Below, piece after piece: positions 1-5,720 of a stretch of DNA of 6,368 bases. Under the pieces are notes generated by a model. The model did not search any database. It saw only the letters and a list, made by a program, of their open reading frames with translations, and was not told the DNA's origin. The translations under genes and the position numbers were made by a program. Within the stretch, counting starts at the first letter, position 1; every line of letters begins with the position of its first letter. Origin of the DNA: Balneolales bacterium (lineage in GTDB: Bacteria; Bacteroidota; Rhodothermia; Balneolales; Natronogracilivirgulaceae); contig SKYW01000169.1 of NCBI GenBank assembly GCA_007127695.1, positions 1 through 6,368 on the forward strand, written 5' to 3'.

Positions 1-111
1 ATCCTTGGTGGTTGTGCTTCCCCGCACAAAATGGTCCTGTTCCAGCAGCCGGAGTCCCAGCGGGAAGCCGAGCCAGCCGCAGCCCATGATGCTGATGCGC
101 TGCCAGTTCAT
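1..111 (-). CDS. NAD(P)-binding Rossmann-fold protein (epimerase/YeeZ-like), N-terminal 37 codons only
   Basis: Only the first 37 codons are present; the rest lies beyond the left edge. The translation starts MNWQRISIMGCGWLGFPL and continues to GSTTTKD. Residues 10-15 (GCGWLG) form a Gly-x-Gly-x-x-Gly dinucleotide-binding loop directly after a short hydrophobic strand, as at the start of a Rossmann fold. The pattern GCGWLG-x-PL, then a helix, then a RGSTTT-like end of the second strand resembles the extended-SDR / 'SDR family oxidoreductase' proteins related to YeeZ; this family assignment comes from memory of such sequences. The ATG at 109-111 overlaps the TGA of the upstream hemY gene (ATGA) and follows a strong AGGAGG, so the start is secure. 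Its substrate cannot be judged. It is probably co-transcribed with hemY, but nothing visible links it to heme synthesis. Confidence 0.7.
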   Translation of the reverse strand, partial: MNWQRISIMGCGWLGFPLGLRLLEQDHFVRGSTTTKD

Positions 112-1580
112 GATTCCTCCTGATGTATGCGTTCTGCCAGGTCAAAGGCTGCATTGATGGTGTCACCGACCGAGATCCCGGTGCGGTAGTTGCCGGCGAG
201 ATAAAACCCCGGATGCTCCTGCTCGGCCCGGTCCATCAGCGTCAGGAACCGGGCAAAACCCGTTTCGTATTGCGGGATGGCGCGCGACCACAGGATCCGG
301 TGGCGAAAACGCGGTTCTCCGCTCAGCTCCAGTAGCTTGCGCAGGCTGGATACCACCATGCCGGCCTGTTCCTCTTCATCCGTTCCGGCGATATCGGGCT
401 GGCGCGACCCGCCCATGTAGGTGGTCAGCGTCACGTGGCCATCATCGGGCGCACGGTTGGGGAACAGGGTGGATGTGAACAGCGTGCCCAGGATGGGAAA
501 GCCCTCAATGCCGGGGATGAGCATGCCGAATCCGTCGAGGGGATGGGCGATATCACTGCGCCGGAATCCCATGGTAAAGGAGACGACGGGTGGATGAGGG
601 ATTTCTGTGACGGGATCGAGCAGCGGCGCCAATGTTTCGGGAAAGTCGATGTCGGAGAGCCCGTACGAGGTTCCGGCATAGATAAGCACGTCGAAGTCCT
701 GCGGCGGTTCCAGCGGATCGTCCACCTGCACCCGCCAGCGTTGAGGGCGGTCTGCCGGCGGGATTGCACCGGTCGGGGATGTGTCCCCTGTCCGCTGCTC
801 GTGTACATCCGCCGATTCCCCGGTGCCGGTATTTCCGTTGATAAAAGTGATTTTTTTCACGGGTGTCAGAAATGAGACCGCATCGCCCAGCCGGTTGCTG
901 ATCGTATCCGGCAACACCTGAAGTCCATCGTCAAAGGAGAAGATCTCAGCCTTGTTGCGGGGGATCTCGTCGGAGCCCGGTGGACGGCGCACGCCGCCTT
1001 TGATCTGGCCGAGTATCAGCGAGCCGTGCTGCTCTTCCAGGAGCGCCAGGCGCGGGAAAGCGTGCCGGACCGAGAGCCGTTCCGGATCACCGGCATAGAT
1101 GCCCCCGACCAGCGCGTCGATGGGCCATTTGAGGAATTCGTCGCCAAGACGACGCCGGACAAAGTCGGCCAGGGTTTCGTCGTGGTCGTTTCGCGACCGG
1201 CGGCGGAAAGGTTCCCGAAGGATGCTCAGCTTCGCGGATGTGCTGAGCAGGGGCGTGCTGAGCAGTCCGCCTGCTGATCCGGGCACGGCCACCATCTTCC
1301 CGTCCCTTACAATGTATCTTTTTTTAGCTGTCGGATCGGGATAGCGGCGGCGCTCCTCCAGATCCAGCATGGAGACCAGGCGCTTGATGCGTCCGGACGA
1401 CTCGATAATGGTATTCGGGCCCCATTCGGCCATCCACCCATCCGTGCTGCGTGTCGTGCGGATCGCACCCCCGGGTTGGTCCGATGCCTCGAACACCCGG
1501 ACCGAGTGTCCTTTGTCGCGGAGAAGCAGGGCCAGGGTAAGCCCGCTGATGCCGCCTCCTATAATGGCCGTACGCGTCAT
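108..1580 (-). CDS. hemY: Protoporphyrinogen oxidase, FAD-dependent HemY type (also named hemG in TIGR00562-style annotation)
   Basis: This 490-residue enzyme should oxidise protoporphyrinogen IX to protoporphyrin IX (or coproporphyrinogen III, if the organism uses the coproporphyrin-dependent route), a late step of heme synthesis, using FAD and oxygen. Residues 8-14 (GGGISGL) with E31 and GG at 37-38 are the FAD-binding Rossmann motif. EWGPNT (52-57), GIYAGDPERLS (160-170) and the FDDGLQVLP segment (216-224) match conserved blocks of the family, and AGNYRTGISVGD (462-473) is the C-terminal FAD contact. It has no signal peptide and is probably cytoplasmic, membrane-associated. Length is slightly above the usual 450-480 because of a polar, low-complexity stretch at about 249-280. 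The ATG at 1578-1580 is the only start possible, since an in-frame TGA lies 15 bases upstream. AAAGGG at 1599-1604 is 18 bases away, rather far. The gene overlaps the downstream Rossmann-fold gene by 4 bases. It is unrelated to E. coli flavodoxin-like HemG. Confidence 0.93.
   Translation of the reverse strand: MTRTAIIGGGISGLTLALLLRDKGHSVRVFEASDQPGGAIRTTRSTDGWMAEWGPNTIIESSGRIKRLVSMLDLEERRRYPDPTAKKRYIVRDGKMVAVPGSAGGLLSTPLLSTSAKLSILREPFRRRSRNDHDETLADFVRRRLGDEFLKWPIDALVGGIYAGDPERLSVRHAFPRLALLEEQHGSLILGQIKGGVRRPPGSDEIPRNKAEIFSFDDGLQVLPDTISNRLGDAVSFLTPVKKITFINGNTGTGESADVHEQRTGDTSPTGAIPPADRPQRWRVQVDDPLEPPQDFDVLIYAGTSYGLSDIDFPETLAPLLDPVTEIPHPPVVSFTMGFRRSDIAHPLDGFGMLIPGIEGFPILGTLFTSTLFPNRAPDDGHVTLTTYMGGSRQPDIAGTDEEEQAGMVVSSLRKLLELSGEPRFRHRILWSRAIPQYETGFARFLTLMDRAEQEHPGFYLAGNYRTGISVGDTINAAFDLAERIHQEES
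112..121 (-). promoter_or_regulatory. Strong Shine-Dalgarno site inside the 3' end of hemY
   Basis: On the minus strand AGGAGG (116-121) lies 4 bases before the ATG of the partial Rossmann-fold gene, within the last codons of hemY (His-Gln-Glu-Glu-Ser-stop). Together with the 4-base ATGA overlap, this fixes the downstream start and suggests re-initiation by ribosomes finishing hemY. It is the best ribosome binding site in the window; the other genes have weak ones. Confidence 0.7.
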
Positions 1581-1774
1581 GATTTCATTTTGGTTTCACC
1601 CTTTGAAGGTACGTTTTTTTGAACAATCAGACACAAAAGAGGCCAGATGCGTTCCCTTTGTTGCTGTCTGCCTCCCAGCCGGTGCCCGGATGTTGAGCAG
1701 GCGGGATTCCGGATTATTTTTTCAGGGCGGGTAATATTTGTTATTTTTAAAAAAAAACGAAGCGGGATTCGGCT
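1581..1774. promoter_or_regulatory. Divergent intergenic region between hemY and acyl-CoA ligase 1
   Basis: This 194-bp A/T-richer spacer must hold both promoters, as the flanking genes point away from each other. Plus strand: TAATATTTG (1732-1740) resembles a -10 box (TAATAT) and also the Bacteroidota -7 element (TAnnTTTG, one mismatch), 34 bases before the ligase ATG, but no good -35/-33 partner is visible. Minus strand: CAAA at 1634-1637 (TTTG when read on the minus strand) and TACCTTCA (1604-1611) could be -33 and -7 elements, but with a long 22-base spacer. A three-codon ORF (ATG AAA TCA TGA, 1588 down to 1577) overlaps the hemY start. A 9-mer GCGGGATTC occurs at 1701-1709 and 1762-1770. 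No operator palindrome is convincing. Confidence 0.35.
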
Positions 1775-3724
1775 ATGTCAAAAAAAGAAAGGCAAAAGAA
1801 AGATCAGGAGGATAACCAGCGCAGCGAGGATACGTCCTCGTCAAGGCAACAGCAAAGCACGGGCGGATCCTCAGAAAAGCCGTCTCCCTCCGGCGCCACC
1901 GGTCAACCCGGCGCCACCGGTCAGTCCGGCAAACCGGCCAGTCCCGGCAAACCCGAACGGCCCGGCCGCATTGAAATGCCGCCGCTGAAAGAACTGACGC
2001 TTCCCGAGATGCTGCACCGGTCGATAAAGCACTTTTCGGACCGTCCGGCACTCGGCTATGCCGGTGGCAAGGTAACCACCTACCGGGAGCTTGAGGAGAA
2101 AGTGTCACGTGTGGCGTCCTTCCTCAAGGAAAACGGCATAAAAGAGGGGGATCGGGTAGCCATTTTGAGTGAAAACAGCCCGAACTGGGGGGCGGCCTAT
2201 TTCGGGATCGTCTCGCTGAAGGCAATCGCCGTACCCATCCTCAATGAGTTTCATCCCTCCGAGATCCACCACATCCTGAGGCATTCGGGCGCCTCGGCGC
2301 TGTTTGTCTCCGAGCGGCTGTACCACAAAGTGGAAGAGTTCGACCTGGAAAAGCTGAATGTGGTGATCCTGATCGACAACCTGGCGGTGATCTCTCCGGA
2401 GTGGGGCAAGGACCGGCTCCGGCGGCTCTACGCGGAAGGCAGTCGCGAGCTGAAGCGCATCAAGCACATGGCGCTGACGAAAGTGGGGCTGGTTGCGGCC
2501 GACATCCCCGAGGATGCACCCGCATCCATCATCTATACCTCCGGCACCACCGGACATTCCAAGGGTGTGATGCTCTCGCACAAGAACATTGTGAGCAATG
2601 CCATGGCGCTGGACCAGATCGTGGAGGTGGACCAGCGGGAGCGCCTGCTCTCGATCCTGCCGCTTTCGCATGTCTATGAATGCACGATCGGGATGGTGAT
2701 GCCGCTCATGATCGGGGCGGCGATCTATTACGTCGACAAGCCGCCGACGGCCCCGGTGCTGCTGCCGGCACTGCAGCAGGTGCGACCGACGGTGATGCTG
2801 GCGGTGCCGCTCATCATCGAGAAGATGTACAAGGGCCGTATCATGCCGGAAATCCAGAAAAAATGGGCCCTGCGAACGGCGTACAAGATTCCGGCGGTCC
2901 GCCGGATTATTAACCGCAAGGCGGGCGAAAAACTTCTGAAAACATTTGGCGGGGAGCTGCGGATGTTCCCGATCGGCGGCGCATCGATCGCGCCCGAGGT
3001 GGAGCGGTTCATGCGAGAAGCGGGATTCCCCTATGCCGTGGGATATGGTCTCACGGAGACATCCCCGCTGGTGGCCGGTTGCAGCGAGAAAAACACGCGG
3101 CTGTACTCGGTCGGCAAACCGGTGCCGGAGGTTGAGGTCCGTATCGACTACGAGCAGACCGGGGAAGAGCACGGCGGTGCCCCGGCAGCCACGAAGGCCC
3201 GTCATGGCAACGGGAAAGTTGGCGAGATCCTGGTCCGGGGACCGAATATCATGAAGGGGTATTATAACGATCCGGATCTGACCGCGCAGACCATCGGCAG
3301 TGACGGCTGGCTGCGGACCGGCGACCTTGGCGAATTCGACAACGACGGCTATCTCTACATTCGCGGACGGCTCAAGAACATGATCCTCGGTCCGAGCGGC
3401 GAAAACATCTACCCCGAAGGCATCGAGTCGGTGCTGCAGCGCTCCGAATATGTGCTGGAGTCGCTGGTCTACAAGCAGGAAAACCGGCTGGTGGCCAGGG
3501 TGCACCTGAACTACGAGAAACTCGACGAAAAGTTTTCGGCCAAGGGTCTTTCCCAGACCGAAATCCGTGAATTCATAAAAGATCTGCTGGTCACGCTGCG
3601 CGACGAGACCAATGCCAGCGTCGCCTCTTTTTCACGCATCAGTGAGGTGATCGAGCAGGCCGAACCCTTCGAGAAAACGCCTACCCAAAAGATCAAGCGT
3701 TATCTCTACGTGAGCGACAATTAG
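1775..3724 (+). CDS. Long-chain fatty-acid--CoA ligase (AMP-forming, FadD15-like) with collagen-like N-terminal extension
   Basis: This 649-residue member of the adenylate-forming (ANL) superfamily should convert a fatty acid, ATP and CoA to acyl-CoA, AMP and PPi. The large domain starts near residue 75. The ATP loop TSGTTGHSKG is at 255-264, LPLSHVYEC at 295-303 and GYGLTETSP at 423-431. WLRTGDLG with D517 is at 512-519, and the hinge region GRLKN is at 531-535. The small C-terminal domain ends with PTQKIKR (636-642), K639 being the likely catalytic lysine. All core motifs are intact. Residues 1-67 are extra: a charged Lys/Gln/Glu/Ser head, then Gly-X-Y triplets at 40-66. A second insertion (463-480, Gly/Ala/His-rich) lies in the region just before the GEILVRGPN strand. 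The ATG at 1775 has only a weak AGCGGG upstream; an in-frame ATG at 1976 (M68) would give a product of normal length. There is no signal peptide, so it is cytoplasmic. The acyl chain-length preference cannot be told. It is convergent with a paralogue. Confidence 0.92.
   Translation: MSKKERQKKDQEDNQRSEDTSSSRQQQSTGGSSEKPSPSGATGQPGATGQSGKPASPGKPERPGRIEMPPLKELTLPEMLHRSIKHFSDRPALGYAGGKVTTYRELEEKVSRVASFLKENGIKEGDRVAILSENSPNWGAAYFGIVSLKAIAVPILNEFHPSEIHHILRHSGASALFVSERLYHKVEEFDLEKLNVVILIDNLAVISPEWGKDRLRRLYAEGSRELKRIKHMALTKVGLVAADIPEDAPASIIYTSGTTGHSKGVMLSHKNIVSNAMALDQIVEVDQRERLLSILPLSHVYECTIGMVMPLMIGAAIYYVDKPPTAPVLLPALQQVRPTVMLAVPLIIEKMYKGRIMPEIQKKWALRTAYKIPAVRRIINRKAGEKLLKTFGGELRMFPIGGASIAPEVERFMREAGFPYAVGYGLTETSPLVAGCSEKNTRLYSVGKPVPEVEVRIDYEQTGEEHGGAPAATKARHGNGKVGEILVRGPNIMKGYYNDPDLTAQTIGSDGWLRTGDLGEFDNDGYLYIRGRLKNMILGPSGENIYPEGIESVLQRSEYVLESLVYKQENRLVARVHLNYEKLDEKFSAKGLSQTEIREFIKDLLVTLRDETNASVASFSRISEVIEQAEPFEKTPTQKIKRYLYVSDN
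1892..1963 (+). repeat. Four 18-bp tandem units encoding a collagen-like Gly-X-Y tract
   Basis: Units start at 1892, 1910, 1928 and 1946, each starting with GGC and in frame with the ligase. Units 1 and 2 share the first 14 bases (GGCGCCACCGGTCA) and encode GATGQP and GATGQS; units 3 and 4 share GGCAAACC and encode GKPASP and GKPERP. A final GGCCGCATT adds GRI. Every unit begins with glycine and most triplets have the form Gly-X-Y, with Pro often in the third position. This looks like a small minisatellite that arose by slippage or unequal exchange and then diverged. Confidence 0.8.
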
Positions 3725-3748
3725 CATCCAACCCTTCCGGGTGGATGC
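3724..3748. terminator. Bidirectional hairpin between the convergent ligase genes
   Basis: GCATCC (3724-3729) pairs with GGATGC (3743-3748) and ACCC (3731-3734) with GGGT (3739-3742). This gives a 10-bp stem with one bulged A (3730) and a TTCC loop. The first base is the last base of the ligase 1 TAG stop, and the stem ends two bases before the complement of the ligase 2 TAA stop, so it fills the whole 26-bp convergent gap. Neither strand has a U-run after the stem, so it is not a classic intrinsic terminator. Its position between two converging stops still argues for termination or 3'-end protection of both mRNAs. Confidence 0.55.
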
Positions 3749-3750
3749 GC

Positions 3751-5490
3751 TTAGTGTTCTTCCGTGCTGACAGGGGTCGGGTCCTTGCTCACCGTATACC
3801 GCTTGATTTTCTTTGTGGTGGTTTTCTCAAACTCGTTCTCGCGGACAATCACATTCTGGATACGCTTGAACGACGGGACCTGTTTGTTCGCCTTATCGAC
3901 CTCTTTCCGGATCACTTCCCGGATCCATTCATCGGTGATCTCCTTCTTTTTGGACTCGGCCCGTGCAATCAGCGCTTCCCCGTCCACAACGACCTGAACG
4001 GCGATCTTTTCGGTGTATCCGCCGGCAGATTCACCGTACACCATGGATTCCTGGATGTACGGGCTGCGGTTGAGTATATCCTCCAGTTCTTCCGGATAGA
4101 CGTTTTTTCCGTTGGCGGCAATGATCACGTTCTTCTTCCGGCCGCTGATGTGCAGGAATCCGTCGTCGTCGATGTATCCCAGGTCACCGGTGCGATACCA
4201 TCCATCCTCGGCGAACGTCTCCCGGGTGATCTTTTCGTTTTTGTAGTAACCCAGCATGACGTTGTCGCCGGTGGTACTGACTTCACCGACGCCATCGGAA
4301 CCGGGCTCCATAATCTTGATCTTTACGCCGGGCAGCGGGAGTCCGGCCGCCTCGTCCTTGAAGGCCACGATGCGGTTCAGGGCCAGGATGGGTGCGGTCT
4401 CGGTGAGGCCATATCCCTGCACGAACATGAAACCGAAGCTTCGGAGTCCGGCCGCGATTTCAGGATCAGGCGCCGCCCCGCCGGCAATGAAAAGCCGTAT
4501 GTGTCCGCCGAATTTTTTGTGCAGCGTCCCGAACAGTTTTTTCTCGGGGTTCTTCATGCCCAGCGTCTTGAGGGCTTTCGCCAGTCCGATCATCGGCGGG
4601 ACCAGTACCCGCGTGACCGCCTTTTCGCGGATTCCCTTTTTGATGTTGCGGAACATTTTCTCGAACAGGAGGGGAACACCGAGAAGGATTGTCGCCTTGC
4701 TGCGCTGCAGGTCATCCGGGATGGTTTTCAGTGACCGGGAATAGTAGATCGAGCAACCCTTGTAGAGCGGACAAAGGAATCCGCAGGTGCATTCGTACGT
4801 GTGATGTATCGGCAGTACGGACAGGAAACGGTCCTCAGGGTAGAGCAGGATCATCTGTACCATGCCCATCAGGTTGGCGACGATGTTCTTCTGTGAGAGC
4901 ATCACCCCCTTGGCACGCCCCAGCGACCCTGAAGTGAACACGATGATGCCCATCTCCTCCGGATCTATTTCCGGCATCGAACGGATTTTGGATGCGTCCA
5001 CCTTATCCATCATTTCCATCATCGACAGGAAGTCCCCTTCCCTGGAGCTGAGGTCCATGTGGATGTAGTACTTCACCTTTTTGAGCGAGTTGTGTGCGGT
5101 CTCGAAGTGCGAGCTGACGGCTCCCGAGAAGACGATCGCTTTGGCATCGGATTCGTGGATGATATTGAGGACCTCTGTCTTGCTGAGGTTGCGGTCCACC
5201 GGGACAACAACATAGTTGTAGCAAACCGCGGTTAGGTAGGCGATGCACCACTGCACGCGGTTTTCACCGATCACGGCGATGTGCGAGCGCTCTTTGAGGC
5301 CGAGCTTGTGCAGAGCGCTTCCGAAAATCCGGACCTTCTCGAGGAGCTGTTCGTATGTGACTTCCGGAATCGGGGTTTTGTTCAGGTCGATGAGGGCTTT
5401 TCTGTTGCCGAATTGCTCCGCCGATTGTTTGAGCATGTCCTGCACGGAGACGATGGTCCTCGTCTCGAAGAGAGGATAGTCAGTATTCAT
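3751..5490 (-). CDS. Second AMP-dependent acyl-CoA synthetase (long-chain fatty-acid--CoA ligase-like)
   Basis: This 579-residue ANL-superfamily enzyme is an old paralogue of the neighbouring ligase and probably also activates a fatty or other carboxylic acid as acyl-CoA in the cytoplasm. Numbered from the chosen ATG, the ATP loop reads TSGSLGRAKG (186-195), LPIHHTYEC is at 226-234 and GYGLTETAP at 359-367. YRTGDLG is at 432-438 with D436, GRKKN at 450-454, and the C-terminal KKIKR has its likely catalytic lysine at 561. The Leu at 190 departs from the usual Thr/Ser of the loop. Cysteines at 234, 236, 240 and 246 form a patch that ligase 1 lacks. The start is the ATG at 5488-5490 (MNTDYPLF), preceded by AGG 8 bases upstream. 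The frame stays open to a TTG at 5551-5553, but that 21-residue extension has no family resemblance and would cover the leader. No low-complexity head is present, unlike ligase 1. The stop lies 26 bp from that of ligase 1. A non-fatty-acid substrate remains possible. Confidence 0.9.
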   Translation of the reverse strand: MNTDYPLFETRTIVSVQDMLKQSAEQFGNRKALIDLNKTPIPEVTYEQLLEKVRIFGSALHKLGLKERSHIAVIGENRVQWCIAYLTAVCYNYVVVPVDRNLSKTEVLNIIHESDAKAIVFSGAVSSHFETAHNSLKKVKYYIHMDLSSREGDFLSMMEMMDKVDASKIRSMPEIDPEEMGIIVFTSGSLGRAKGVMLSQKNIVANLMGMVQMILLYPEDRFLSVLPIHHTYECTCGFLCPLYKGCSIYYSRSLKTIPDDLQRSKATILLGVPLLFEKMFRNIKKGIREKAVTRVLVPPMIGLAKALKTLGMKNPEKKLFGTLHKKFGGHIRLFIAGGAAPDPEIAAGLRSFGFMFVQGYGLTETAPILALNRIVAFKDEAAGLPLPGVKIKIMEPGSDGVGEVSTTGDNVMLGYYKNEKITRETFAEDGWYRTGDLGYIDDDGFLHISGRKKNVIIAANGKNVYPEELEDILNRSPYIQESMVYGESAGGYTEKIAVQVVVDGEALIARAESKKKEITDEWIREVIRKEVDKANKQVPSFKRIQNVIVRENEFEKTTTKKIKRYTVSKDPTPVSTEEH

Positions 5491-5583
5491 AAAAAATACC
5501 TGTGCTTGAGGGGAAAAATATTTTGCGGCGGTTACCTGTTCCGCCAGTTGCAATCTAATGTTTCAGCTGCTATTTATGAAGCG

Positions 5584-5613
5584 CAATCATATGAAAAAGC
5601 AATTCCTGACAAC
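5584..5613 (-). promoter_or_regulatory. Candidate promoter for ligase 2
   Basis: Read on the minus strand, GTTG (5610-5613) and TATGATTG (5584-5591) are 18 bases apart. This resembles the Bacteroidota pattern TTTG-N19-TAnnTTTG, with one mismatch in each box. The same stretch can be read as TTGTCA and TATGAT with a 15-base spacer for a classical sigma-70 promoter, which is short. Transcription would begin near 5577, giving a leader of roughly 87 bases before the ATG at 5490. No second signal supports it. Confidence 0.3.
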
Positions 5614-5689
5614 TTATTCCATGCGCATGACGAAGCCGTTCGGAAAAAGGGGGACGGCCCAGCCGGTACGTTTTATCCGGTTAAACCGT

Positions 5690-5720
5690 TTTGTGAGTTA
5701 TGTCACAACCCGTAACTTTC
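5690..5720 (+). promoter_or_regulatory. Candidate Bacteroidota-type promoter for the outer-membrane protein gene
   Basis: TTTG (5690-5693) is followed after exactly 19 bases by TAACTTTC (5713-5720), which matches the -7 consensus TAnnTTTG at five of six fixed positions. This is the best promoter match in the window. The start of transcription would be near 5725, leaving about 80 bases of leader before the ATG at 5807. The -33 box lies inside the left arm of the palindrome at 5691-5708, so a protein bound there would contact or block the RNA polymerase site. Confidence 0.45.
5691..5708. promoter_or_regulatory. Perfect CRP/FNR-family-type palindrome (TTGTGA-N6-TCACAA)
   Basis: TTGTGA (5691-5696), a 6-base spacer GTTATG, and TCACAA (5703-5708) form a perfect inverted repeat. 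The core TGTGA-N6-TCACA equals the E. coli CRP consensus half-sites and spacing; Crp/Fnr-family regulators in other phyla often read similar sites. It overlaps the -33 box and spacer of the candidate plus-strand promoter, a position typical of repression, although activation of the minus-strand ligase 2 promoter about 80-100 bases away is also conceivable. The regulator itself is not in this window. Confidence 0.55.

Noticed and set aside
1686..1720. CCGGA-N17-TCCGG followed by ATTATTTTTT, resembling an intrinsic terminator or attenuator before ligase 1
   Set aside because: The stem is only 5 bp with a 17-base loop, competing pairings exist, and no plus-strand transcript from upstream is expected here.
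1701..1770. Direct repeat GCGGGATTC (1701-1709 and 1762-1770)
   Set aside because: Only 9 bases with no further similarity around the copies; may be chance and no family of sites is seen.
2105..3505. 466-codon open frame on the minus strand opposite ligase 1
   Set aside because: It is His/Arg/Asp-rich with no recognisable domain and lies exactly opposite a strongly conserved ligase; it is an antisense shadow of GC-rich codon bias.
3745..4734. 329-codon open frame on the plus strand opposite ligase 2
   Set aside because: Antisense shadow of a gene with all ANL motifs; the translation resembles no family and would begin inside the shared hairpin.
5678..5688. CGGTT-A-AACCG inverted repeat upstream of the CRP-like site
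   Set aside because: Arms are only 5 bases and it does not align with a promoter box; not enough to call an operator.
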